Assembly: GCF_025370935.1 (NCBI RefSeq) | Contig: NC_133473.1 | Span: 22,133,608-22,197,607 of the forward strand | DNA: 64,000 bases | Source: Choristoneura fumiferana | Taxonomy: Eukaryota > Arthropoda > Insecta > Lepidoptera > Tortricidae | Direction: 5' to 3' | Shown: one piece after another, positions 23,215 through 35,200 of the stretch | Layout: every line of letters begins with the position of its first letter | Position numbering within the stretch: the first letter of the stretch is position 1 | The notes under the pieces: generated by a model | Databases searched by the model: none | What the model saw: only the letters and a program-made list of their open reading frames with translations | Told to the model about the DNA's origin: nothing | Made by a program: the position numbers and the translations under genes

Positions 23215-23540
23215 GCGGATCAGCAGGCAGAGCGTAGGACGTCCATCAACGAGATGGACAGATATGATCTAGTTAAAGCCGGGTTCACGGTGGATGCAGG
23301 CCGCTTCCAACCGAAGCAACTATGTCCAACAGTGGACGGACGTCCTACGGCAGATCTCATGATTATGATGAATGATGATTAATTGCTAAAACACAAACAT
23401 CATGCCTGTATTCCCAAATGGGGTAGGCAGAGCACACGAAACGTTACCGTGCTAAAAGTGTTGCCTGTCGCCTACGGTATACCTTAACCTATATCCAGTC
23501 GCCTCTTACGACATCCACGGAAGAAATGGAGAGGATAATT
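23215..23540 (+). mobile_element. LINE fragments
   Basis: 23215-23380: degenerate GATG-tailed LINE end. 23390-23540: another LINE-associated repeat with CCCAAATGGGGTAGGCAGAG. Confidence 0.6.
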
Positions 23541-24008
23541 GCTAACATATTCATGTTAATGCTATAATCGCCCGCCAATCCCCACGATAAGCAACTGTTG
23601 CTTGCTTGTTGTTTTCTGGCGTCGAAACTAAGTCCCGAAATTAGTGGCACTTGAGATATTTATTTATTTCGAGATTATTCTATCTTAATCCTCTGAGCTG
23701 GTAGTTCATCTGCTATCCTCTGGTATTGAGTACGAAGACGCGTGATTTTGTCCAAATTAGACATTAATGACATTGTGATTAGAACCACGGCACGCGTCAT
23801 AGTGAATGACTCTACCTATAAGGGTGTGCATAGGTGGTTGTACTTCATACCAACAGGTACCTAACCTGTTTTCCACCCTTGTACACAAAAATATGTTAAT
23901 TTATGAAAAATTCCATTAAAACATCCTTTACAATTTATATTTATCTGTAAATGACAGAAAATTACTATTTTTATTACGCACATAACCTTTTAGCCTAGCT
24001 ATTTCTTA

Positions 24009-24290
24009 ACCTAGTGGTTTGTCCTATGACCTAGGCTCTTAACCTCCTGTCCTGTCCTATGACTTTTTCGAAATTTATGGGTGGAATTACATTTGAAAAT
24101 TTACCATGAACTTCACGGTGAAGGAAAACATGGTGAGGAAACCTGCACAAACCTGAGGAAAAATTCAGCTGTATGTGTGAAGTTCCCAATTCGCATTGGG
24201 CCCGCGAGGGAACTACAGCCCAAGCCCTCTCATTCTGAGAGGTGGCCTGTGCCCTGCAGTGGGACGTTTATAGGCCGAGATGATGATTAT
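24009..24290 (+). mobile_element. SINE family B, diverged head
   Basis: The tRNA-like head is rearranged; the body from GACTTTTTCGAAATTTATGG to the GATGATG tail is typical. Confidence 0.8.
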
Positions 24291-24300
24291 GACAAAAACT

Positions 24301-24995
24301 TTATGATGTGATATTTTCATAAGATGTTAATTAAATTTAAGAAAACATTCCATAAACATACCTATAATAACTGCACGATATTATATCGTTTCGCTTAACT
24401 TAGCCGTTAAATTTAACGGAATCATCGCAGAGCTGCACAATCTGCTGATGTCGGAGCTAACGATAATTATACGACTCCCAAAACAAAATAAAGATATTTC
24501 TGAACCTATAAAGGTAACCCTAATATTCCATTCACATAAAGAAATAAACATTGTGGCGTTCCGTGAAAGATAATTTGTTTTATGCGAGTTCAACAGACTC
24601 GTATGATTATGTTGTCGAGCGATACAGTAATTGCCCCCGTTGCAGTGTGCTCTATATTTAGCGATCGACTTATGGTTCCGTTCACCTCCGGCCAAATGTT
24701 TATGCAGCGCGGCGCATCAATTCCGTTTCCTGATTAAGCTTATACACTCGTAGTGATAATGAGCAGATGCACTTCAAAAGATTATTTACGGTGATCATAA
24801 ACCGATCGATCGATATCTAAAACGTGCACGCGTAAAACGGCACCGAAAAAGTACAAACCAATTTTACGGTCACGACTTGCGCGCAAAACCACAAGATTCG
24901 AACGGCGGTGCGATCCGTCGCGGAGTAGTAGCGGGGGCCGCAGCAGCGGCAACAATGGTAGCAGCCGCCAGTGCGACTGGCACGCCCGCGCGAGC
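24301..24995 (+). promoter_or_regulatory. Region upstream of exon 1 (possible promoter and 5' UTR)
   Basis: No coding feature. Sequence becomes CpG-rich from about 24840 and the exon-1 frame is open from 24801 without an ATG, consistent with a 5' UTR. I see no convincing TATA box. Placing the promoter here is inference. Confidence 0.35.
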
Positions 24996-26212
24996 ATGCT
25001 GTGCCCCGCGCGTTGCTCCTGCTTCCTCTGCCGCGAGCTGCAGTCCTGCCGTGCCGCCGACGCCCGCAAACCCCCAAACAAAATGTCCGACAACTTCATC
25101 CTCAAAAAGGCAGAAGCATGGGAACCTATGAAATTCATACGCGGGGCGGCCAGACTATCCGTTCGACACTGGCAAAACAGAGAACCCATAGCTCCCAGTA
25201 AAACGAGGCTGGCCACCCACAAGTCTACCAGCTGCGAACAGCTGTACCCGCACCCTTCTGAAGAAGAGGGAGTGTTCGGGATGAGAAGAGCTCCCAGCAC
25301 GGATCGTGTCAAACCTCATTCTGAACACAAACCCCTGTTCAAGCTTCTTGGTAATTCAAGGCACAAGAAAGTTAATAATAGTGATGCGTCTGAGTCAAAA
25401 GTGCGACGTAGTGTCCTGAATTTCAGGAAGAATGACTCTCCCAACTCTAAGAACGTTCATGAAAAGTATGTCCCGTTGCCACAAGCATCGACACCTATTG
25501 AGCATATATACAGCGAACCGAGACCCTGGACCTCGCAGTTTGATGACTGCTGCAAACCACCAGTGTACCAAAGTGTTGAGAAAAACAAGGAAGAGACTAA
25601 AGGTTCGATTGCAGAAAGAAAAATCTATAGCAATCGTCCAGCCTGCTATGAGGAGTTAGCTCAAAGGCTTTCACAAGAAAAAAATAAGAAGCCCAATCTG
25701 CCACTCACGGAAGGCGGCTTGGCTAATAAAATAACACAAAACAATAATAAAGTGGTAATATATTTCGGCGATTCCATTATACGTAAACACAGTGAGCAGA
25801 AGATTGAAGAAAATAATCATAATCAAGAAATACCTCCAAAGGAGGAGGCTATTTATGCTAATAGACTTTTAGATGAAACAGGTAACTTGGGGCTGAGTAG
25901 GGAAGTGGATAGGGGCGGGACACAGTTAGTGTCGGAGGTTGAAGTTCCCGAAGCGATCTACTCAGAGATCAAATCTGAAGAGAACAGTAAGGACCCATCT
26001 GAGCTGGTGACTATTAATGATGCAACGTATAAAAAAGATATGTTTGAGACAATGAGTTCTGATGGGTTTCTTATTGTGGAATTTGAAGGGAATTATGAGA
26101 GGGCGCGACAGTTAGTTGACATGGTTCACGGCGGGGTGGACCACCACGAGGCCACGGTACTTGATGAAGACGAAAATTGCGACTGGAGTTTCATCCAGGA
26201 CTGGAGAAAACG
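24996..26212 (+). CDS. Exon 1 (long N-terminal exon) of the ABTB2/BTBD11-like gene
   Basis: Codes residues 1-405 plus two bases of codon 406; donor ACG|GTGAGT. The frame is open from 24801 but its first ATG is 24996. The ATG at 25083 (residue 30, aaaATGtc) has a better insect start context and may be the true start. The product is hydrophilic and matches no domain I know. It has five spaced tyrosine motifs: IYSEP 171, VYQSV 190, IYSNR 210, IYANRL 287 and IYSEI 321. Without splicing, translation stops at a TGA inside the donor, giving a 406-residue protein. Assignment to this gene rests on strand, donor quality and phase match to exon 2, so a separate single-exon gene is possible. Confidence 0.72.
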
Positions 26213-29200
26213 GTGAGTTTAAATGCAGTTAGTTTACGCCAGACGCTTTGACCCGAATTCCGAAAGCTTTTTCTAATAACTTTCGTGCGTGTTCTACTAC
26301 GGAACAGTTACCGGTGATTTAAAAGTGCAAACGGTTAATTGTTCATTCAGGAAGCGCCGGACAGACAGCGTTTACGATCTTTTGTATACAGATTAAGTTG
26401 GAACACCGGCTGTTAAGCAATTAACTTTGTATTCCGCCTTTTTCGCGATTAGGTGCATTGTTAACTAGCTCAATTTGGTTTCTAAGTTGTGAAAAAGTCG
26501 GTAAAAAGATACACGAAGTATTTTGTACATTTATATCACTGACAGACTACTTAATATCCATATTCTAGGGTCTTAAATTTAGCATCATTTGTAACCGTGA
26601 CGATGTGCTTGTATGTCTACCAAAATAAAACCTGGGCCCCAAGATGCAGGGTCAGCCTAGTTTGGGGTCCACTGTATACTGCTAAAATGTAATATTGTTT
26701 TTTTGTGTAATAATAAATTTTCTTTTTCATTTTTTCATTTTCGAATGGCTTACCTAACCATTGATATCCTTATTTTCTTCAACATCTATAATGTGGAGTA
26801 GTAGGTAACTTTTTGGTATTTTTAATATTATATTTTGTAAAAAAGTAAAAGGGTTCAGTGAAAAATAAGTCTCCTTTTCAAGGTTTGCCGGCATAATAAA
26901 AAAATCCTGATGTGATTTTTTTTTCCAGTAAAGAATACACGTTTACAAATTTCTTTTGCTATATTATAACCGCGTTCTAGCATTATTGTATGAAGTTACG
27001 TACAAAATTATCCGTTTACATAATCATACAAAAGCTGTCAGCAATTAAATCCACATGAATAGTTCGATGCGACTCCACAATGGCAGATGCAAGACAGTTA
27101 TTTGTGGTATTTCTTTGCCCCAGCAGCGGTTGCGGGAAAACGTTAGCATTAATTGCATAGCAATTCCTTTGATAACAATCGTTGGTCGATGAACCCGTGC
27201 GAGCTTCTGCCTTTGTATTGAGATACCAATCTACGGGCACTTCGCCGAAAACCGTCTCATTCTCGACCTTATCTCTACGAACGACGCTGGAGTCTAAAGA
27301 AATCTAATCCATTTCATGTTAGCTTATTGAACCATTGGAATTCAATATTCTTTTGTTCGTATTTCCTGTATCACCTTATTTGTCGATAAAAGCTCTTCTT
27401 TAAGAATTTCCTCAAGCTTTATTCCAATTTTGTTGAGGATATTCTCTTCACTGTTTATAGAATCTTTTTCTAACTCTAGCTTCACTGTATACAATATTCT
27501 CTTCACCGCCTATAGAACCTTCATCTGATTCATTATCAACACTTTCTTGCTTAATTATCGTAGCGAATAAATTATCTCGACTTGTAGGGAGTTAATTCGT
27601 ACAATCTCTAATTATAACATTGGGCATGGTATTTGTTTGAGTTATACCGCCGTATTCAATTAGTGCTTACATGAAAATTAACATGATGTGATGCTTCACG
27701 CCGTGGGTTACACAACTGTATAATTATTTGATTGTTATCGATGGCATCTGAATCTTAATAGATTTATGGTGTAGCTTTGAATGTTTGTTTTGCAGTTTAA
27801 CATAAGTGGCATTTAGAAATGTTTGGGATATATTGACCGCATATTCAGACACAAGTTTCGCGGAAGAACCATTGTAAAAGTATATTTTAACGGATAGAAT
27901 TTAGGTTAATGTTGTCTTGGAAAGTCAATTGAGTATAGTAGAGGTTTATTCGTTAAACTAGATAGGTCATCGTAAGTTTTATTTACTTATCTTAGAAACT
28001 TTCTCCTTCTTCTTCAACTTAAGAGTTATACTCTTGTCGGTGGAGTATCTTCCACACATCCCTCCTTTGAGCCATCCTCTTGACCTCTTGATACGACGCG
28101 ACGCCAACTTTCTCCTTTATCTGATCGATGTAGCTGCGCCTAGGTCGACCTCTCCTCTCTTCCCCTCTCTCTCTTCTCTGTTCTCTTAGAAACTTTAGAA
28201 GCTTTTAATTACTTCGACTTTTTATTGGAAGTGTGGTGTGTGTGATATTATTTGGTACTAGCTGTTGCCCACAACTCTATCTGTAAATGCTTCGTTTATC
28301 GCTATCCCGGGGATTATACAATTCTCCAGGATAAAATTACCATCTACCAAAGAAATGTAGTAAAATTGGTTATGAAGTTTCCACCCTGGTTAACGATTCA
28401 GTTTTGTCGACTTACGTTATTATTGTTTAGATTGCATAACACAGATTATAAATTTACCTAGCTGGGTCAGGTAGCTCATTTAGACCAAGTTTAAAAGAGC
28501 ATGAAGAAAGCCCAAGGACAACCGGAAACGTTGTAATAACCATCATTTTACACTTCTAACATTGGCTTTAAGGTTTGAAACAGCTTCAATGTTTATGTTG
28601 TGAGGTAGAACACCACATTGTGTTCATGCATGGGTGGCAACGAGACTCGACGGCTGTTTGCCAAGACTGGGTCCACTTTTTGTTTTGAACGAAACGCTGT
28701 CGAGTCGAATATGTTTTTACGTTTCAAACTTGTCCAACGAGTAGTTTCTTGATATAATGTGGCGTTAAGAGTCCATTAAATTGCGTCATTAGACGTAATG
28801 TGTTGGTGTCATTTAGATTAAGTAGTGTTTAATAGGGCGTCTATTTCTATATCTTATTTGAATGTGAGCTTGCGGTCTGATAAATTTGATTGTGCATGGT
28901 AGTGGTAAAACAAATCATAACCCGCTTTACATGTTGGGACAACATTGGCCAATTTATATAAGGTACAGTCAACGTCATAAATAAGTGATCATTTCTGTAT
29001 CTTGTCGCTTTCAGTCGTTACACAATTTCGTATGGCGTTTCAAACATGACGTTAAAGTGACAAGGTACAAAAGTGATCACTTATTTATGACGTTGACTGT
29101 ACTTAATTAAATAATTTACTGTTAAAAATTAAATTTTTAATAAAAGATTTTTTTGCTGACTGTACTTTTTGACTTTACTTGCATTGTCATCCAATTTACA

Positions 29201-32200
29201 AGTATAGGTAATTTTCAATTCAATCCGACCACTGGAAGGGGATCAAAACGAACTTGCAAGATGTGGACTAACTTGCTAGAAGTGTCTGAGGATCCCAATC
29301 TGAACTAGGCTCAAATGGGAACTTCGGCCCAAGCCCTCTCATTCTGAGAGGAAAACTTATCTCTGGGAAAACGCTTGTTACCGAGTTTCAGCCTGAGCAA
29401 AGCTTGGTCGTCCAGGTATCGTTATTACTCGTAAATGTTCACCACGCGTAATAAAGTTATGTAACTTTATGGATATTTATTAACTACATATTTACCAATT
29501 CCGACGAACGTAACATTCGCAAGTCTATTTCCTTCCTAGACGTTGCAATATTTACAAATCATTCGAGTTTTGCAGCTTACGTACTTCATTAATATTCGGA
29601 AGCTTAAATGGTCGGAACGGAACTGACCAGAAATAAATTAGGAGATAATAAGTAAATATAATTTTCATCACACATGCTCGTCAATGATGTTTTATTCCAT
29701 GCTTGTATACTAAAGGACAATGGCCTCCGGGAACTATGGATTTACGTACAGTTTTCCTCCCCAAGGGAGTTATGACTTTAGTTTAAAAAAGTTAGTAGAG
29801 GTACGTCATTTCGGACTAAAGAGGTTTCAAGTCAAAAAGAAAATTACATTTGAAATTTACCACGAGCTTTGCGGTGAAGGAAAACATCGTGAGGAAACCT
29901 GCACTAACCTGCGAAGCAATTCAATGGTGCGTGTGAAGTTCCCAATCCGCACTGGGCCCGCGTGGGAACTATGGCCCAAGCCCTCTTGTTCTGAGAGGAG
30001 GCCTGTGCCCAGCAGTGTATATAGGCTAGGATGATGATGATGATGATGATATCAAATTGTTTTGCAATAATTTTAGTAAATATTTATTTAGCATGTTGGA
30101 ACAATCTGGCCGTAAGACCATTTGAATTCTAAACTAAACACAGTTCTTAGCATTATCTATGGTAGACGACTCGAAAAAAGTTTAGTGACAATCAGGGTGG
30201 CTACTACGAAATTCTAAAGTCGAAGTTCATATCGTTTTCCTGACGCTAATATGATTTAATACGAGAGTGAGAGAGACGAAAACGTGCTTCGATTTTCGAA
30301 TTTTGTAGTAGCCCCTTGTATTGGCGGGTAGAGTCATTATTTTATTCAGTTGTTTAGCGCCTTTCTATGCGAGCTGTGAAGTGTCCGGACACAAAATAAT
30401 TTAATTTTTTGCATTTTTTTTCCTCGCAATGTGATGAAAATCATTGTGTGTATCACGGGCCGTAAGGGGATTACAAACTAGAGTGATTAAAAGCCCTCCG
30501 CCTCCGGCGTCGGGCTTCTAACAGACTCTCGTTAGTAATCCCCTTCTTACGCCCCTTACTGCACAATGTACTATTCTCATAAAATTTCTTGTCAACTCAA
30601 CATAAGTTAACATAACACAAAACAAATATTTTGTGATTCCTGTAAATGTACTTTGATTTCATTTTACAGATGAAACTCACTTACCTATTATAGTAATTAT
30701 CTGCAGGCGTACCACGATCTTTTCACAAACGATCCAAACGCAGAGCAGTTCAATTTAGGCACCTAAACTGAATCGTCGAAATTAGTACCACGACGTTTAT
30801 TTCTCAGAGCTGAGTCTCAATGGTTTACAGGTGAATGAAAGACCGATATTATCTCTGGTCCGAAACTGAAACGCTAAGTCGCGAAAGGGATGCCGCTATA
30901 TGCAAACCAAATTTTGTATACTAAAACCTCTTTATTTTGGAAAACCATAACTCAATTAGCCAAATGTATAAAAAATTATATAAAGGTATATAAAATGTGT
31001 ATAAACTGTGCATAAACCATTTGTTTGACACACGATGTCTAGATATCTTGATGTCTCTACTCATAATCGTATCGTGCGTGCCTAAACTGATGCAGAAGTG
31101 TTAACCAGTCTTCGGGCTAACACTAACTCATTAGTTCCCACACTATACCTAACACTTCCTTAATCTTAAGCGCTGCCTCTAATTCATTGAGCAGCTTATC
31201 TCAAGACATTAAGATTGGCTTTAGAGTGCATTGGCAGTGCTTTCTCCGGATGAATGTAGTAAGTATAGTTATATCATTGTTATACTTCTGATTTAGGATT
31301 AGTTTCGCTTAATCTAGTTTTTATTCTGCTTGTGAAGAGTGAATTGATGAAGTACTACTTTCAGATTGTTAATTATTATTTTATGTGGTGTTTCATTACT
31401 TTGGCTCTTTTTGTTATTGAGGAATCTGTCTTATGCGTAAAGACAGCCTAAGCCAGGGATAGAGAAACTGCGGCCCGCGGGCCATCTCTGGCCCGCGTAA
31501 GCTTGAAATCCGGCTCGCGACGATCAAAAAGGACAAAAAACCTTTAGATCTAGAGAATATTTGGTATTGTTACAAAATTTCATTCTCATTGGCACTGGCC
31601 AAATTAGTGTTTCAGAAAATACATATCAATATTTTTATTTCAGTAAATAGCATAGCCAAAAATGCAACAACTTGGCCCGCCATATATTTCGTTATATATA
31701 ATGAGGGCTATCGCGAATGAATTCGCCGCTAGAGGCGCTAGTGTAGCGTGAGGTCTCCGAAATGTCAAATCTCATAGTTTTTGGGTGAGCTACGCGGGTT
31801 TATTTATAATTAGAATAATTTTGGGAATATTTTGCAATATCTGAAATTAATTATGGCAAATATGTGTTCCGGGGCAATGAATGTCTGTGTTTTGAGACAG
31901 TTTTGTCGTTCGGAAACCTTTGTTCTCCCTTTTTTCCGAACAAAACGGGGACTTTGTAACACTGTGGCATGCTCGATATTTTTATGCTACGGTTTTAAGG
32001 TGTATTAAATATGATTTTAATCTAAACTTTGTTTTCACGCCCGTAATAACAGACTTTGAAAGCCATACTTAAAAACCTCACGCAACAGTGCGCCATCTAG
32101 TGAGACAAAAAACGATAGCCCTCATTGGCACGCGAAGGCAAAAGTTTCTCCATCACTGGCCTAAGCTCTCAATGACAATATTATCCACTGCCCTATGGTA

Positions 32201-35200
32201 TTGTCAGTAGGTTTTATGAGCTAAGTATCACTTACCCCTACCTAGCTTGTCGCCTTCATTGTACTTAGCTTAAAAAACATCAGTGGACGAAGTCAGTTCT
32301 TGGAACAAAGAGGGTCACACTTCGTTTTGCATCCGCTACTTGTTTGGTGTAACATTATCCTGATTTATTTAAATAAGTTTTTGGTAAGAATACTTTTTGT
32401 CGGCTGTACTTGTATTGTCACCCAGACCATATTTGCATACCAAATCCTGTGGAGACGATCCTGGCCGGACTACCAGGATGGCACTACCAAATTATTGTAT
32501 TGTCACGCAATTTACACAAGTATACCAAATTTCAAGTCAATCCAACTACTGAAAGTTAGTCGAATGGTCGAATTTAACTTGCAAGATTTGATTACAGACA
32601 GACAGACAGGCAACGGGACAGGTGAAACTAAATAAAAGTGAAAAAACGTGGTAGATTCTATTTTTCACAAACACGTAGTAGGTACCTAGTGTTGTATACG
32701 CCTATTTCTGGCCTCGAAGCATAATCGCTATCACTTTATCGAAAAATACCTCTGCAAAGGAACATCTACTTCTATCAATCGCAAAAACAGGTATAAATCA
32801 ACTTTCATCAGTAAATGGGTGAATATTCGAGCGTTTAGACCGCTCGGTTAACGGCATTACCATCCCAAGTAAGCATATTAGCACAACGGTAGGATAAGTC
32901 GCAAGAATTTTGATTACACTAGATTTAACATCAATATTGTCTTATGTTCATAAAAAAATTAACCCTGAGCATCATCTCTCTTAATAATAGTTGCAGAAAT
33001 GGTAACGGGGCAAAAAACGCCGCAAAAACGCTGAATATTTACCCAAATGGGCATTTTGACTATAAATGACGCATTGTTATTTTTTACGAAATTAGGTAAT
33101 TATGGGTTTTTTTCACTCAGAATTATTAGCACTATTGATTTGGACGAAGAAAGAAAGTATACCTAAATTTTATCAACTACTTATATGAAAAAAATACAAA
33201 TTTCGTTACAAAGTGGACACAAAAATACATATGTAAAATTAGGGTCATTTTTTTTCCAGTAGTTACCACCAAATTCTTTAGTGGGTGAGATTGGAAAAAA
33301 ATCCAATTAGTTACCACCACAATCATTTTAATTTTCAGCAGTTTATTGTCAACATATTAAAAAAGGTTCTAATATTTTCTATTCAATATTTATGGAGTTA
33401 TTTTATCTTTACGCGAATATTTTTCCTATCTGTTACTACTGGTAAAAATTGGTGGTAACAGGTGAGAATAACCCATAATACTCATGATTCTGAGTAAGAA
33501 GAACCCAAATTACTTTACTCTAAAAAACTCTCCATTTAAAATATATTTTTTTTATGTCAAATAGCTGGCAAACGAGACAAATAAACTACCCAAGTAACTG
33601 TTCTAGGTAGTTCAAAAATTCCGGAGGTGTTTTATGGTCCCGATCAGTCGCGCTCTGGTGGCCTCTGACTCGTCATTGGTCACGCGCGTCGTACTGCGCC
33701 GGCGCCGTTAATACCACGGTTTCTGGGTTTGGTGGCTTCTAGAGGATTTGGCACTATTTTTTACCAATTTCTGGGTTTTATCAAATTTTAGCACCGACTA
33801 CATGAATTTGAAAATGTAAAGGTCTACAGTGATAAGGGTCAGATAACTATCATAAACCCAACAGATCTTGTAACAAATATTATAAGGCATACAGCATCCT
33901 TATTATTACAATCTACAGGGTAAATTTATTTATAAACAAACAAATAATATAAACAATAATTAGCAGAAATAAATAAAAAAAGAACTAAAACTAACTTACT
34001 CAAATCCTAAAAATCTATATTTACAAATATCACCCAAGTCGCTGTTATTGGGCTATCAAATCGTGGAAGCTATAAATTTGACCTGTTAATCTGGTGACAA
34101 TATCTACAGTAACCTGGTTCTGGTAGTGATATCCTGGTGGTAGCCAGGATTGTCTCTGGAGAAGCGAACTCTTCAATGGTTAATGGCATTAGCTTGAAAT
34201 TTGGTACAGAAATGTAGTTTCTTTAGATAACAATTCAAGTACAATCAAGAAAAATTAGTCAACAATATAAGCTTGTACAAAATGATTTTTTGAACAAAAA
34301 CTTATTTTTTGTTGTTATTTTGTTGTTGCTCGATACAGCGTGGATAATCAAAGCTCCAATTAAATTATTGACGTTGCTGCGAGGCATAGCTAGTCTGAGA
34401 TGATCTGACTTTGTCACGGAGATGTATTTTCGGAGGTCCTAGTACCGTAAACTGCTTCAACTTTGCCTTCTGCCCCCAACATTGCCTGATTCGATTTAGA
34501 GTCGATAACTAAGCACTCTTATAGGTTTTAAACTTTTATCTACACGGGAATTATTATTACGGGGGGATAAAAGTTTAAAAACCTAGAAGGGTCCTAGTTA
34601 TCGACTCTAAATTGAATCAGGCAATCGTGTTGCGGGTGTCCATGGGCGACGGTGATAGCTCTCCATCAGGTGACCAGTCTGCTCGTTTGCCCCCTCGTTT
34701 TATAAAAAAAAAATCAGGCAATGTTGGGGCCAGAGGGCAAAGTTGAAACAGTTCACGGTACTACGTGCATAACATATGTGAATCCAAAACAGTTTGTTTC
34801 TCCTGATAACAAGACATTCGAAAATTACTTATAGTCTACTTGGGCGATTGCTCTGTTTTCCACCTCTCTAAACCACAGAGAATGAGCTATTACCTATAGT
34901 ACAGTCACTAGCGTTATAGCTGCCACATAAAGCGTGCATAAATATCTGATGCGACTCTACTTCTAGGGCCGTGTTGTATGTAGCTTGTTTTGACGAAAGT
35001 TATGACGCTGATTTGTTCACGGTAAATTTGGCTTAACGAATTGAAGATACTATTAAATGAAAGGTCTCTAAAGTAAAAAACCCTTGTGAATCAGTCCCCT
35101 TCTGAGCTACTCTGAAATTCAAAAATCGAAGTGTGTGTGTCGTACCGTCCCTCTCGCTCTCGTAATAAATAGTATAAGCGTCTGAGGGAATTTTTGAATT

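Noticed and set aside
24782..25312. 176-codon minus-strand ORF opposite exon 1
   Set aside because: Lies antisense to the GC-rich start of exon 1, with no recognisable motif; typical shadow frame of a GC-rich exon.
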